This document shows positions 7,573 to 16,447 of a stretch of 40,827 bases of DNA, in pieces. Below the pieces are notes generated by a model, which was given only the letters and a program-made list of their open reading frames with translations, searched no databases and had not been told where the DNA came from. A program made the translations under genes and the position numbers. Location of the stretch: contig JAFTWX010000018.1 in NCBI GenBank assembly GCA_017465095.1, forward strand, positions 1 to 40,827. The letters run 5' to 3'. Positions within the stretch are counted from its first letter, which is position 1. Each line of letters begins with the position of its first letter. The stretch comes from Lachnospiraceae bacterium (GTDB lineage Bacteria > Bacillota > Clostridia > Lachnospirales > Lachnospiraceae).

Positions 7573-8217
7573 ATGGGAATCTGTTACATTGTTGCTGCCA
7601 TGAAAACAGAATACAGAATTGATAAAAACCCGGAGGATTTTGTGATTGCGGCGGACGGCGGTTATGCGCAGGAATTTGGTTGCAGACCGGATGCGGTCAT
7701 CGGTGATTTTGATTCCCTGGGATATGTTCCGAAAGGGGCCAATGTGCAGGTATATCCGAAGCAGAAGGATGATACGGATATGATGCTGGCAGTAAAGCTC
7801 GGTCTGGAAAAGGGATATACCGATTTTATCCTGATCGGGGGATTGGGCGGAAGACTGGATCACACGCTGGCCAATATCCAGACTTTGGCATATTTGGCGA
7901 TGCGCGGAGCAAAAGGCGTTTTGTGCAGCGATGAGGCAGATGTCTATCTGCTTTCGGGGGAGGCAACCGGTCAGGAAAGCGCTTTGTCGGTGCTTTGTTT
8001 TCCGGCAGATACCAAGGGGATATTTTCGGTTTTTTCCTACGGCAGACAGGCGGAGGATGTGTGTATCCGCGGTGCAGAGTATGAGGTAGAGCATGCCTGT
8101 CTTACGGATGATTTCCCGCTGGGAGTCAGCAATTCCTTCGTGGGAAGCGAGGTAACAGTGTCTGTCGGCCGGGGCAGACTTCTTGTGGTACGCCAAAAAC
8201 AGGCGGATGCGAAATAA
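7573..8217 (+). CDS. thiN: Thiamine diphosphokinase
   Basis: A 214-residue cytoplasmic enzyme that transfers diphosphate from ATP to thiamine, giving thiamine diphosphate. Visible family motifs are AADGG (near 27), GDFDSLG, KDDTDMMLA, GGRLDHTLANI and near the C-terminus GVSNSF. Length is normal for bacterial thiamine pyrophosphokinase. AGGAGG lies 5-10 bases before the ATG. It is the third gene of the azlCD-thiN set. No TPP riboswitch was seen upstream of the set. Confidence 0.93.
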   Translation: MGICYIVAAMKTEYRIDKNPEDFVIAADGGYAQEFGCRPDAVIGDFDSLGYVPKGANVQVYPKQKDDTDMMLAVKLGLEKGYTDFILIGGLGGRLDHTLANIQTLAYLAMRGAKGVLCSDEADVYLLSGEATGQESALSVLCFPADTKGIFSVFSYGRQAEDVCIRGAEYEVEHACLTDDFPLGVSNSFVGSEVTVSVGRGRLLVVRQKQADAK

Positions 8218-8222
8218 AGTGA

Positions 8223-8251
8223 GTGACAAATAAAAAAATCTGTGCTATCAT
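8223..8251 (+). promoter_or_regulatory. Promoter upstream of the Pro/Gln-rich surface protein gene
   Basis: GTGACA (8223-8228), a 17-bp spacer and TATCAT (8246-8251), with TGC directly before the -10 (extended -10). It lies about 90 bases before the ATG at 8343. Confidence 0.6.
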
Positions 8252-8342
8252 GCTCTTTACATTCAGATATTCAAATCTATGAATTCACGCGGTCGCTCGA
8301 TCGCAAAATTTCACGCAAATCAAACAGAGAGAAAGGAGATCT

Positions 8343-8945
8343 ATGAAAAACAAACAAATAAGAGGAAGTCTGTGTCTGCTCGCAGCGGCGATGCTTTGCT
8401 TTTCGGCGCCGTGCACAGTGTACGGAGATTCGGACGGAGCCGTAATTGTGGAGGACAGTGCAATTATCGGAGGGGAGGTACAACAGCCGGATCCCCAGCA
8501 ACCGTCACAGCCTGTCGTGCAGCCGTCGCAGCCTGTCATGAACCAGCAACCTGTCGCAAAGCCGGAGAAGAAAGATGAGACAGGAAAAGAGTCTGCACAG
8601 CCGCCGGAAAAGAAGCAGCCGGCAAAGGAAGAAAGCAAAGCTCCGGAGCAGAAAAATCAAAAGGCGGAAACCGTATCCCAAAACAGAATACCGCGGAAAG
8701 CCGCATCGGGGAAAACTTTCGTTGTGCCGAAAAATAAAGGGGAAAATATAGGGAAAACTGAGACAGAGGTGCCGGAGCAGGACCGTGTGGCAGAACTCCC
8801 GGAAGAAGCTCCGGAAGTAAATGGCTCAAAATCTGATTCGCCGGAACCGGTGTCCCTTCCGTTTCTTTTGGCGGGAATCGTATGTCTCGGGGCCGGAATT
8901 GCAAGAATTATAAGGCGATTGCTTGTTGCATATGGAAAACTTTAG
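8343..8945 (+). CDS. Secreted Pro/Gln/Lys/Glu-rich surface protein with C-terminal membrane anchor
   Basis: No family recognised. The 200-residue product has a signal peptide (about 1-27, positively charged then a leucine/alanine-rich core). It continues with a low-complexity extracellular part rich in Pro, Gln, Lys and Glu, including repeated QPSQPV-type units at about 45-65. The C-terminus is a hydrophobic segment (about 172-189) with arginines after it (RIIRRLL), which looks like a membrane anchor. No LPXTG motif is present. SD AAAGGAG lies just before the ATG. It is flanked by its own promoter and by another promoter for the next gene, so it is probably a single gene. The role may be a wall-spanning spacer, which is a guess. 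Confidence 0.7.
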   Translation: MKNKQIRGSLCLLAAAMLCFSAPCTVYGDSDGAVIVEDSAIIGGEVQQPDPQQPSQPVVQPSQPVMNQQPVAKPEKKDETGKESAQPPEKKQPAKEESKAPEQKNQKAETVSQNRIPRKAASGKTFVVPKNKGENIGKTETEVPEQDRVAELPEEAPEVNGSKSDSPEPVSLPFLLAGIVCLGAGIARIIRRLLVAYGKL

Positions 8946-8952
8946 GCCGGTG

Positions 8953-8961
8953 TGCTATAAT
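8953..8961 (+). promoter_or_regulatory. Extended -10 promoter element upstream of the GT-C-like gene
   Basis: GTGCTATAAT contains TATAAT (8956-8961) preceded by TGTGC. It is about 40 bases upstream of the chosen ATG at 9000. It may drive the long plus-strand set from 9000 to 15911. Confidence 0.5.
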
Positions 8962-8999
8962 GCTTGATAGTTTGAGTAAGCTTGGAAAGGAAATTTGGT

Positions 9000-10712
9000 A
9001 TGCGTTTGGCAGGTCAGAAATGGGACAAGTTCATATGTGTATTGTTGCTCGTTCTTTCGGTGACTGCAGCGATCATCAAATGCTTTACCGGATTTGACAT
9101 TGACGAAGGGTATGCAGTGTCGATGCCGTATCGTCTTCTGCAGGGTGACCGCATGTTTCTTGATATGTGGGAGGTGCACCAGACGTCTTCCTTTTTGCCG
9201 GTGATATTCCTATGGGTGTTTGATAAAATAACAGGTGCAACGAATGGCACGGTTTTGTTTCTGCGCGTAGTTGCCTCTTTGATTCATGCAGGTGTGACGG
9301 TTGCGGTTTATAAAAGCCTGAGAAAAAAAGCGGATACAAACTGGGCGGTGCTGCTTGCACTTCTCTATTTCAACCTTTTGCCAAAGTGGCTGATCAGCCT
9401 TGACTTTTCCATGCAGCAGGTTTGGGGCATGACCATCGTGCTTCTTTTGCTGGAGCGGGAAGTGCAGACCGGAAAAAACAGATATGCCTTTTGGATGGGT
9501 ATCGTGCTGGCTATGACGGTTCTCGCATATCCGGGCATGGTGCTTTCGTACCCGGCGCTTGTCGTCAGTATGTGGGTGCTACACAAAGGAGAAGTTAAAA
9601 CTAAATTTAATAAAGTGCTGATTATGACATTGGGCTGTGCTGTGATGGCTGCGCTGTTCTTTGTTTATGTTTTGCCCGCCATGGGAGTGACCGAATTTAT
9701 AGAAAGTATTCCGATGGTGTTCATGGACGGAACGCATCAGTTTACGATGGAAACGAAATTAATGCTGTATGTATCACAGTGGCTGAATGTCTGTAAGCAG
9801 CTTTTGATATTGTCTGTACCGTGCATAATAATAACAACTGTTCTTTATTTTGTGTTAAAGCGAAAATATAAAATCTCGCTTTTGTTTTTGTCGGTGTTCC
9901 TTTTTGTTACCTCGGCGCTGGTGGTTTTTGCCAATGTGGCAGGTATTGCCATGGGACCGTTTCATTTCCAAGTGCGCTATCTTATGTTTTTCTTTTTTGC
10001 ACTTGTGTGGAGCATTGCCGGCCTGCGAAAGGAGAAGCAGGAGGAGATGCGGTTTCTCTTCTGGGGACCGGTGTTCCAGATGCTGGTTGCCTTTGCGGCG
10101 ATATTGATCTTTTCCAATGTGGGACCGGATTCCAGCAGTTCTTATCTGGGACTCGGATTGATTGCCGGCGGATGGCTGCTCTATAAAAAAACAAGTGTTA
10201 TCAGCAAAAATTGGGAGCGGGCAGCATATGCGGTGCTGGCGTTGTTTGTTCTCAGTCTTGTATTCTGCAAAGGGTACTATGTGCGTATTACCGAGTACGG
10301 CCCGTCCAATATATTGGAAGAGCGCATGCAGATTAAGGAAGGCCCTCTTGCGGGAATTTTTGTGACGGAAGAGGATTACAACCGCATTACGGATGATTAC
10401 GAAACGATACACCGGGCTACGGAAGGAAAAGAACGACTGCTCTATCTTGGCACGGAGGGAATATCCAACCTGTATGCACAGTGTGCGTTTGTTTCGCCGT
10501 CAACGATTTCCACGCCGGCGTTTAATGAGCAGTGGGTGACGTATTTTGAAATGTATCCGGAGAAAGAACCGGATGTGATTGCCCTTGCGAAGAATACCAT
10601 TGATAACCGGGAGAAATTCTTTGCCGAAAACCCGCTTGGCATATGGATTGTGCAGCGGTATGATGTGGAGAGTATGGAAGAGACACAGTCTCTTTGTATC
10701 ATAAAAAAATGA
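9000..10712 (+). CDS. Polytopic GT-C-like glycosyltransferase (RgtA/GT39-type)
   Basis: A 570-residue protein with about ten or more membrane helices. The first extracytoplasmic loop contains FDIDEGYAVSMPYRLLQGDR followed by WEVHQTS. This acidic Asp-Glu-Gly-Tyr pattern, with the later histidine, matches GT-C enzymes that use lipid-linked sugars (ArnT, RgtA/B/C/D-like). The last about 130 residues form a soluble C-terminal domain. It probably adds a sugar to a surface glycan or protein using the product of a GT2 polyprenyl-phosphate sugar synthase such as the one at 4271-5215; that pairing is inference. I start at the ATG at 9000, which has GGAAAGGA upstream, not at the in-frame TTG at 8982. 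hisC follows 22 bases later. Confidence 0.75.
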   Translation: MRLAGQKWDKFICVLLLVLSVTAAIIKCFTGFDIDEGYAVSMPYRLLQGDRMFLDMWEVHQTSSFLPVIFLWVFDKITGATNGTVLFLRVVASLIHAGVTVAVYKSLRKKADTNWAVLLALLYFNLLPKWLISLDFSMQQVWGMTIVLLLLEREVQTGKNRYAFWMGIVLAMTVLAYPGMVLSYPALVVSMWVLHKGEVKTKFNKVLIMTLGCAVMAALFFVYVLPAMGVTEFIESIPMVFMDGTHQFTMETKLMLYVSQWLNVCKQLLILSVPCIIITTVLYFVLKRKYKISLLFLSVFLFVTSALVVFANVAGIAMGPFHFQVRYLMFFFFALVWSIAGLRKEKQEEMRFLFWGPVFQMLVAFAAILIFSNVGPDSSSSYLGLGLIAGGWLLYKKTSVISKNWERAAYAVLALFVLSLVFCKGYYVRITEYGPSNILEERMQIKEGPLAGIFVTEEDYNRITDDYETIHRATEGKERLLYLGTEGISNLYAQCAFVSPSTISTPAFNEQWVTYFEMYPEKEPDVIALAKNTIDNREKFFAENPLGIWIVQRYDVESMEETQSLCIIKK

Positions 10713-10734
10713 CAGAAAGATAAGAGGAAAAATC

Positions 10735-11799
10735 ATGAGCTGGGAAAGTCATGTAAGGCGTGTTGTCCCATATGTACCGGGAGAACAGCCGAACAAACCG
10801 AATATGATTAAACTGAACACGAACGAGTGTCCGTATCCGCCGGCAAAAGGCGTGCAGGATGCGATGAAGGATTTGAAGCTTGCGGATTTTCGGTTATATC
10901 CGGACCCGGAGGCGGGAAGTCTTGTCCATGTGCTTGCGGATTACTACGGACTTTCGGATGAGCAGGTGTTTGTGGGAGTGGGCTCGGATGATGTGCTTGC
11001 GATTGCATTCCAGACCTTCTTTAATTCGGACAAACCGATTCTGTTTCCGCAGATTACGTATTCCTTCTATGATGTGTGGGCAGATCTTTACAAGATTCCG
11101 TACGAGGCCGTTGTGCTTCAGGAAGACTGGCATATCAATCCGGAGGATTACAAGAGAGAAAACGGCGGAATTATTTTCCCGAACCCGAATGCACCGACCG
11201 GTCTTTTGGAGAGTCTTGATGCGGTGGAGGAGATAGTAAAAGCCAATCCGGATGTGGTAGTGATTGTGGACGAGGCGTACATTGATTTCGGCGGAAAAAG
11301 CGCGCTTGCGCTCATTGACCGCTATGAAAATCTTCTTGTGGTACAGACTTTTTCCAAGTCCAGGGCCATGGCCGGAATGCGTATCGGTTTTGCCATGGGA
11401 AACAAGAAACTGATCAAATATTTGAACGATGTGAAATTTTCTACCAACTCTTATACGATGAATCGTCCGTCCCTTGTCATGGGTGTGGAGTCGGTGAGAG
11501 ACGATGCTTATTTCAAAGAGACGACAGCCAAAATTATTGCGACCCGTGAACGTGTAAAGAGTGAGCTTTCTGCGCTGGGATTTGAGTTCCCGGACTCTAT
11601 GAGCAACTTTATTTTTGCGAAACACCCGGAGATTTCCGGTGCCGAGCTTTACGAAGCGCTTCGCGAGAAAAACATTTTTGTGCGTCATTTTAATAATCCG
11701 CTCATTGCAGAATATAATAGAATTACCATCGGAACGGATGAGGAGATGGATGTTTTTCTTGCCTGTGTGAAAGAATATATGAAAGAAAAAGGAGTTTAA
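10735..11799 (+). CDS. hisC: Histidinol-phosphate aminotransferase
   Basis: A 354-residue PLP enzyme (fold type I) that converts imidazole-acetol phosphate and glutamate to histidinol phosphate in histidine synthesis. Visible motifs: KLNTNECPYPP near the N-terminus, FPNPNAPTG, VDEAYIDFGG, and FSKSRAMAGMRIGF with Lys208 as the PLP Schiff-base lysine. Length is standard. It stands apart from other his genes here, between a GT-C-like gene and a small exporter gene. Related aminotransferases acting on phenylpyruvate or cobyric precursors look alike, so the symbol rests on overall resemblance. The next gene starts 3 bases after its stop. Confidence 0.88.
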   Translation: MSWESHVRRVVPYVPGEQPNKPNMIKLNTNECPYPPAKGVQDAMKDLKLADFRLYPDPEAGSLVHVLADYYGLSDEQVFVGVGSDDVLAIAFQTFFNSDKPILFPQITYSFYDVWADLYKIPYEAVVLQEDWHINPEDYKRENGGIIFPNPNAPTGLLESLDAVEEIVKANPDVVVIVDEAYIDFGGKSALALIDRYENLLVVQTFSKSRAMAGMRIGFAMGNKKLIKYLNDVKFSTNSYTMNRPSLVMGVESVRDDAYFKETTAKIIATRERVKSELSALGFEFPDSMSNFIFAKHPEISGAELYEALREKNIFVRHFNNPLIAEYNRITIGTDEEMDVFLACVKEYMKEKGV

Positions 11800-11802
11800 G
11801 TC

Positions 11803-12291
11803 ATGTCTGTTTTTACAAAATATCTCTATGTTTTTTTTGTTTCAATGGTACCGCTGATTGAATTGCGTGGTGCAATTCCGATTTCACAGTTGCCGGGAAT
11901 AGAACTTCCTCTGCTTCCGTCTTATATTGTGGCAGTAATCGGAAATATGCTTCCGGTGCCGATTATTTATCTGTTTGCCCGCAAAGTGTTGGAATGGGGT
12001 GCAGACAAACCGGTCATCGGAAAATTCTTTACATTCTGTCTGGAAAAAGGAAAGAAAGGCGGAGAAAAACTGCAGGAAAAGGCAGGAAGAGGGCTGTTTT
12101 GGGCACTTATGCTCTTTGTCGGTATTCCGCTTCCGGGAACAGGCGCATGGACCGGTACGCTGGCGGCAAGTATTCTCGATATGGATTTCAAGTCAACGGT
12201 GGCATCGGTTATGCTCGGTGTTCTTTTGGCCGGTATCATTATGGGCGCAGCCAGTGCAGGATTGTTCGGTGCGCTGGGAGCGATTTTCTAG
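11803..12291 (+). CDS. COG2426 / small multidrug export family membrane protein
   Basis: A 162-residue membrane protein with about four to five helices. The signature PLIELRGAIPISQL near residue 17 and the GIPLPGTGAWTGTLAA loop near 107 are characteristic of the Sm_multidrug_ex family (PF06695). Substrates of this family are poorly known despite the name. It starts 3 bases after the hisC stop and is followed 9 bases later by a methyltransferase gene, so it is part of the same transcript. Its own SD (AAAGGAG) lies at the end of hisC. Confidence 0.85.
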   Translation: MSVFTKYLYVFFVSMVPLIELRGAIPISQLPGIELPLLPSYIVAVIGNMLPVPIIYLFARKVLEWGADKPVIGKFFTFCLEKGKKGGEKLQEKAGRGLFWALMLFVGIPLPGTGAWTGTLAASILDMDFKSTVASVMLGVLLAGIIMGAASAGLFGALGAIF

Positions 12292-12300
12292 GAGATAGAA

Positions 12301-13062
12301 ATGGCAGAAGATTACGTAAGCTACGAAAGTTTTGCCCGGGTCTATGACGAACTCATGGATAATGTTCCTTATGAACAGTGGGCGGAGTTTTATATAAAAA
12401 AATTAAAAGAAAACGGAATTGACACGGGAATTCTATGTGATCTGGGCTGTGGCACCGGAAATATGACGGTGCGCCTTGCACAGGCCGGTTACGATATGAT
12501 CGGAGTGGATAATTCCGAGGAGATGCTTTCCGCTGCGCGGGAAAAAATGCCACAGGATGCGGAGATATTGTATCTCCTTCAGGACATGCGGGAGTTTGAA
12601 CTTTACGGGACGGTCCGGGCTTGTGTCAGCTGCTGCGACTGCGTCAATTATATTTTGGACGAGGCGGAGCTGACGGAGGTATTCCGTCTGGTGAACAATT
12701 ATCTGGACCCGAAAGGTCTGTTTGTCTTTGATTTCAATACGGATTACAAGTACAGGGAGATCATCGGTGATACAGTGATTGCAGAAAACAGGGATGACTG
12801 CAGCTTTATCTGGGAAAACTTTTACGATGAGGAGGACGGAATCAACGAATATGATCTGACCATCTTCGTGGAGGAAGAACCGGAGCTGTACCGCAAATAT
12901 ACGGAGACCCATCTGCAGAGAGGATATACCCTTGCACAGATGAAGGACATGCTGGAAAAGAGCGGCCTTATCTTCGAGGAGGCTGTCGATATGGATACCC
13001 GGGGACCGGTGACGGAAACCAGCCAGAGAATCTGTGTGGTGGCCCGGGAGAACGGGAAATAA
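12301..13062 (+). CDS. Class I SAM-dependent methyltransferase
   Basis: A 253-residue soluble protein. Motif I (ILCDLGCGTGN, residues 44-54) binds S-adenosylmethionine, and the following GVDNSEEML holds the acidic residue that contacts the ribose. The N-terminal SFARVYDELMDNVPYEQW segment and C-terminal FVFDFNT region match a common Firmicutes methyltransferase family of unknown substrate, often small molecules. It lies in an operon-like run between the small exporter gene and hslO. GGAG with short spacing precedes the ATG. Confidence 0.88.
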   Translation: MAEDYVSYESFARVYDELMDNVPYEQWAEFYIKKLKENGIDTGILCDLGCGTGNMTVRLAQAGYDMIGVDNSEEMLSAAREKMPQDAEILYLLQDMREFELYGTVRACVSCCDCVNYILDEAELTEVFRLVNNYLDPKGLFVFDFNTDYKYREIIGDTVIAENRDDCSFIWENFYDEEDGINEYDLTIFVEEEPELYRKYTETHLQRGYTLAQMKDMLEKSGLIFEEAVDMDTRGPVTETSQRICVVARENGK

Positions 13063-13107
13063 AAAACATGCGGCGGTGAGCTGCAGCGTAGAGAAGAGGA
13101 AATGATT

Positions 13108-13989
13108 ATGTCAGATTATATTGTGAGAGCGACGGCTGCAAAAGCACAGATCCGTGCCTTTGCCGTTACATCCAAACATATGGTGGAAACAGCGAGAAAG
13201 GCCCATCAGACCTCGCCGGTTGTCACGGCGGCGTTGGGTAGACTCCTTTCTGCCGGAGCTATGATGGGAAGCATGCTCAAGTCGGAGAGTGATTTGCTGA
13301 CGCTGCAGATCAATGCGAGCGGTCCGATTCAGGGGCTTACGGTGACGGCAGATGCCAAGGCAAATGTCAAGGGATATGCCATTGTTCCGGATGTTATGCT
13401 TCCGCCCAATGCACAGGGGAAATTGGATGTCGGAGGAGCGCTCGGTCTCGGAATATTGAATGTCATTAAGGATTTGGGCCTGAAGGAGCCTTACTGCGGA
13501 CAGACGGTGCTTCAGACCGGCGAGATTGCGGAGGATTTGACCTATTATTTTGCCACGTCGGAGCAGGTTCCGTCTTCGGTGGGCCTCGGGGTTCTGATGG
13601 AGAAGGACAATACCGTGAAGCAGGCGGGCGGTTTCATCGTGCAGCTTATGCCGTTTGCGGAAGAAGAAGTCATTGCAAAGCTGGAAGAAAATCTCGCTCA
13701 GATAAGCAGCGTGACTTCCCTTTTGGACGAAGGAAAATCGCCGGAGCAGATTTTAGAGGTGTTGCTTGACGGTTTGGATATGGAGATTGTGGACAAGATG
13801 CCGACACAGTTTTATTGTAACTGTGACAAACACCGGATTGAGAAAGCAATCATTTCCATCGGGGCGAAGGATATTCAGGAAATGATTGACGACGGAAAAG
13901 AGATTGAAGTCAATTGTCATTTTTGTAATACAAATTACAAATTTTCCGTGGAGGAATTGAAGGACCTGATGAAGCAGTGTAAAAGATAG
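13108..13989 (+). CDS. hslO: Redox-regulated chaperone Hsp33
   Basis: A 293-residue cytoplasmic chaperone activated by oxidation, which holds unfolding proteins under oxidative stress. The C-terminal zinc-binding redox switch is intact: CxC at Cys237/Cys239 (FYCNCDKHR) and CxxC at Cys270/Cys273 (NCHFCN). The N-terminus SDYIVRATAAKAQIRAFAV is typical. I start at ATG 13108 because GAGG at 13096-13099 is 8 bases before it; an in-frame ATG at 13102 would leave only 2 bases. nadE follows 11 bases after the stop. Confidence 0.95.
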   Translation: MSDYIVRATAAKAQIRAFAVTSKHMVETARKAHQTSPVVTAALGRLLSAGAMMGSMLKSESDLLTLQINASGPIQGLTVTADAKANVKGYAIVPDVMLPPNAQGKLDVGGALGLGILNVIKDLGLKEPYCGQTVLQTGEIAEDLTYYFATSEQVPSSVGLGVLMEKDNTVKQAGGFIVQLMPFAEEEVIAKLEENLAQISSVTSLLDEGKSPEQILEVLLDGLDMEIVDKMPTQFYCNCDKHRIEKAIISIGAKDIQEMIDDGKEIEVNCHFCNTNYKFSVEELKDLMKQCKR

Positions 13990-14000
13990 GAGGAATCTTT

Positions 14001-15911
14001 ATGCAGCATGGTTTCATAAAAGTGGCGGCGGTTACGCCGGAAATAAAAGTCGGAGATCCGTTTTATAATGCGGAGCAGATTTGCAAAGGAATCGACGAGG
14101 CGGAGGAGAGCGGTGCAAAGATTATCGCGTTTCCGGAGCTTTGTCTGACCGGTTACACCTGTCAGGATCTGTTTTTGCAGGAACAGCTGCTGGAAGCGGC
14201 CAAAGCGGGTCTGAAATATATTGTGGATTACAGTGACGGAATCGATGCGGTTATTTTTGTCGGTCTTCCGTTTGAAAAAGGAAATAAGCTTTACAATGTG
14301 GCGGCGGTGATTAATTGCGGCGAACTTGTTGGATTTGTGCCGAAATGTCACATTCCGTCCCACGGAGAATTCGGTGAGGGCAGATGGTTTGTGTCGGGAA
14401 ATACAGAGCCGGAGGTGACCGAGTTTGACGGGATGGAGATACCGTTCGGAGCAAACCTGCTGTTTGAATCCGATGCTGTTTCGGGACTGAAAATTGCAGC
14501 CGAAATCTGCGAGGATTTGTGGGTGGCAGATTCGCCGTCCGTTTCCCATACGGCAAACGGTGCAACGGTAATCGTCAATCTGGCTGCATCCCCGGAAATG
14601 GTGGGAAAAGCGGATCATCGCAGACTTCTTGTGAGCTCGGCCAGTGCCAAACAGATTTGCGGCTATGTATTTGCCAATGCAGGAGAGGGAGAGTCTACGC
14701 AGGATCTTGTTTTTGCGGGCCATAACCTGATTGCGGAAAACGGAAAGATGGTTGCACAGTCCCCGGGGTTTGAAAACGGAATTCTTTACGGGGATTTGGA
14801 TATTCATAAAATTTGCGGTGAACGGCGCAAAAGTACCACATCTGCACAGGGAACCGGGGATGGATATATGACCGTTCCGGTGGCGCTGGTTCATCAGGAG
14901 ACAGAACTTGAAAAAGGAGTTTCTCCTTCTCCGTTTGTGCCGGAGGATGAGAAGCAAAGAGCGCAGCGCTGTGAGGAAATTTTGACATTGCAGGCGCTCG
15001 GACTGAAAAAACGGCTGAAACATATCGGTGGGCAGAAAGCAGTCATCGGTATTTCGGGCGGGCTGGATTCCACTTTGGCGCTTCTTGTCGCTGCGAAGGC
15101 TTTTGATATGCTCGGTCTTGCAAGAAAAAATATCATTGCGGTCACCATGCCATGCTTCGGAACGACGGACAGAACCTATGACAATGCATGTAAATTGTCA
15201 AAGACGCTCGGCGTCACGCTTCTGGAAGTAGATATCAAAAAGTCCGTGACACAGCATTTTGAAGATATCGGCCAGGATGCGGAAAAACACGATGTGACCT
15301 ACGAAAATGCCCAGGCCCGTGAGAGAACCCAGGTGCTGATGGATATTGCAAATCAGCAGGGCGCCATCGTAATCGGAACCGGCGACCTTTCAGAGCTTGT
15401 GCTCGGATGGGCGACCTACAACGGCGATCACATGTCCATGTACGGCGTAAACGGCGACGTGCCGAAGACGCTTGTCCGTCATCTTGTCCGCCATTTCGCG
15501 CAAAACTGCGCGGATGAGACGCTTGGTCAGGTACTTTTGGATGTGCTCGACACTCCGGTCAGTCCGGAACTTTTGCCGCCGAAGGACGGCAAGATTGCGC
15601 AGAAAACAGAGGACCTGGTCGGTCCTTACGAATTGCACGATTTCTTTTTGTATTATCTGCTCCGTTATGGTTTTGCGCCGGACAAGATTTACCGCTTGGC
15701 GGTTTGCGCCTTTGCGGACATATATGAGAGCGAAGTGATTTTGAAATGGCTCAAGACATTTTATAAGAGATTTTTCTCCCAGCACTTCAAACGTTCCTGT
15801 CTTCCGGACGGACCGAAAGTCGGAACGGTAGGTGTATCACCAAGAGGAGATCTGCGAATGCCTTCGGATGCATCCGCAAGAATCTGGCTCGAGGTTTTGG
15901 AAGAAATGTAA
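14001..15911 (+). CDS. nadE: Glutamine-dependent NAD+ synthase
   Basis: A 636-residue two-domain enzyme for the last step of NAD+ synthesis: amidation of nicotinic acid adenine dinucleotide with ammonia released from glutamine. The N-terminal nitrilase-like glutaminase domain has the catalytic triad Glu46 (FPELCLTGYTCQDL), Lys115 (PKCHIPSHGEFGE) and Cys170 (AEICEDLW). The C-terminal synthetase domain has the ATP pyrophosphatase loop SGGLDS at 352-357 and the conserved GTGDLSE and KTLVR segments. Length is that of the long glutamine-dependent form. SD AGGAGGAA precedes the ATG. It is the last gene of the run; a terminator lies downstream inside the end of the convergent gene. Confidence 0.96.
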   Translation: MQHGFIKVAAVTPEIKVGDPFYNAEQICKGIDEAEESGAKIIAFPELCLTGYTCQDLFLQEQLLEAAKAGLKYIVDYSDGIDAVIFVGLPFEKGNKLYNVAAVINCGELVGFVPKCHIPSHGEFGEGRWFVSGNTEPEVTEFDGMEIPFGANLLFESDAVSGLKIAAEICEDLWVADSPSVSHTANGATVIVNLAASPEMVGKADHRRLLVSSASAKQICGYVFANAGEGESTQDLVFAGHNLIAENGKMVAQSPGFENGILYGDLDIHKICGERRKSTTSAQGTGDGYMTVPVALVHQETELEKGVSPSPFVPEDEKQRAQRCEEILTLQALGLKKRLKHIGGQKAVIGISGGLDSTLALLVAAKAFDMLGLARKNIIAVTMPCFGTTDRTYDNACKLSKTLGVTLLEVDIKKSVTQHFEDIGQDAEKHDVTYENAQARERTQVLMDIANQQGAIVIGTGDLSELVLGWATYNGDHMSMYGVNGDVPKTLVRHLVRHFAQNCADETLGQVLLDVLDTPVSPELLPPKDGKIAQKTEDLVGPYELHDFFLYYLLRYGFAPDKIYRLAVCAFADIYESEVILKWLKTFYKRFFSQHFKRSCLPDGPKVGTVGVSPRGDLRMPSDASARIWLEVLEEM

Positions 15912-15919
15912 TATAAAAA

Positions 15920-16393
15920 TCAATTTGGCAGCGTCTGAACGGTTTCGGCCGTTTCAGGGGCTGCTTTTTCTATGGTCGTGCGGATGGCGTCAAGAAGGAC
16001 GCTGCTCGTATACCGGTTGTCGTCGGAATACGTAATATTGTCCAGGGACTGGGAATCATAAATTTGATTTGCCAGTGACTCCAGAGACGGCTCAATGAGC
16101 GGATACATGGTTGTGATTGCATCATCCAGCTGCACAAGTCGTATGGAGTTGATATTATTTTCGTCCAGGACAATCTCAAGCTCGACACTGTTTTGTCCCA
16201 GCATGAGTGTGGTGGTATAGATGCCCGGTATGTAAGCTGCTGTTTCGGCGCCTGCTCCGCTTTGCGGGTTCTTGTCATCGGATCCGAACATCAGAATAAT
16301 AAGAACGAGAAACAGAATGCCGAGAAACAGGAAAATTCCGGTGTAAACCAGCTCTTTCATATGGAGTACGACGATCTTTGTTTTGGAGTGCAT
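15920..16393 (-). CDS. Membrane-anchored FMN-binding-domain-like protein
   Basis: A 157-residue protein with one N-terminal membrane helix (about 15-37) and a small extracytoplasmic domain. The domain starts with IPGIYTTTLMLGQNSVELEI and ends with YTSSVLLDAIRTTIEKA. This matches the outline of the FMN_bind domain found in RnfG/NqrC-type proteins: a Gly-x-Tyr start, a charged middle and a threonine-serine motif before a final helix. The usual SGAT-x-TS flavin-attachment motif is replaced by SDDNRYTSS, so covalent flavin attachment is doubtful. I start at the ATG at 16393, which has AAGGAG upstream, rather than at 16423. It follows another anchored-protein gene 54 bases upstream on the same strand. 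Function unknown. Confidence 0.6.
   Translation of the reverse strand: MHSKTKIVVLHMKELVYTGIFLFLGILFLVLIILMFGSDDKNPQSGAGAETAAYIPGIYTTTLMLGQNSVELEIVLDENNINSIRLVQLDDAITTMYPLIEPSLESLANQIYDSQSLDNITYSDDNRYTSSVLLDAIRTTIEKAAPETAETVQTLPN
15928..15969 (+). terminator. Terminator of nadE within the end of the convergent gene
   Basis: GCAGC (15928-15932) and GCTGC (15960-15964) close a long imperfect hairpin whose inner part pairs CTGAACGG with CCGTTTCAG. Five T residues follow at 15965-15969. It overlaps the last codons of the reverse-strand gene. Confidence 0.65.
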
Positions 16394-16447
16394 AACAGGC
16401 TCCTTGCGGAAACGTTTATACAATGTATGAAAGAGCCGGCAAAAATA

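Noticed and set aside
8982..8999. TTG start adding six residues to the GT-C-like protein
   Set aside because: The SD GGAAAGGA lies inside this stretch and is correctly spaced for the ATG at 9000.
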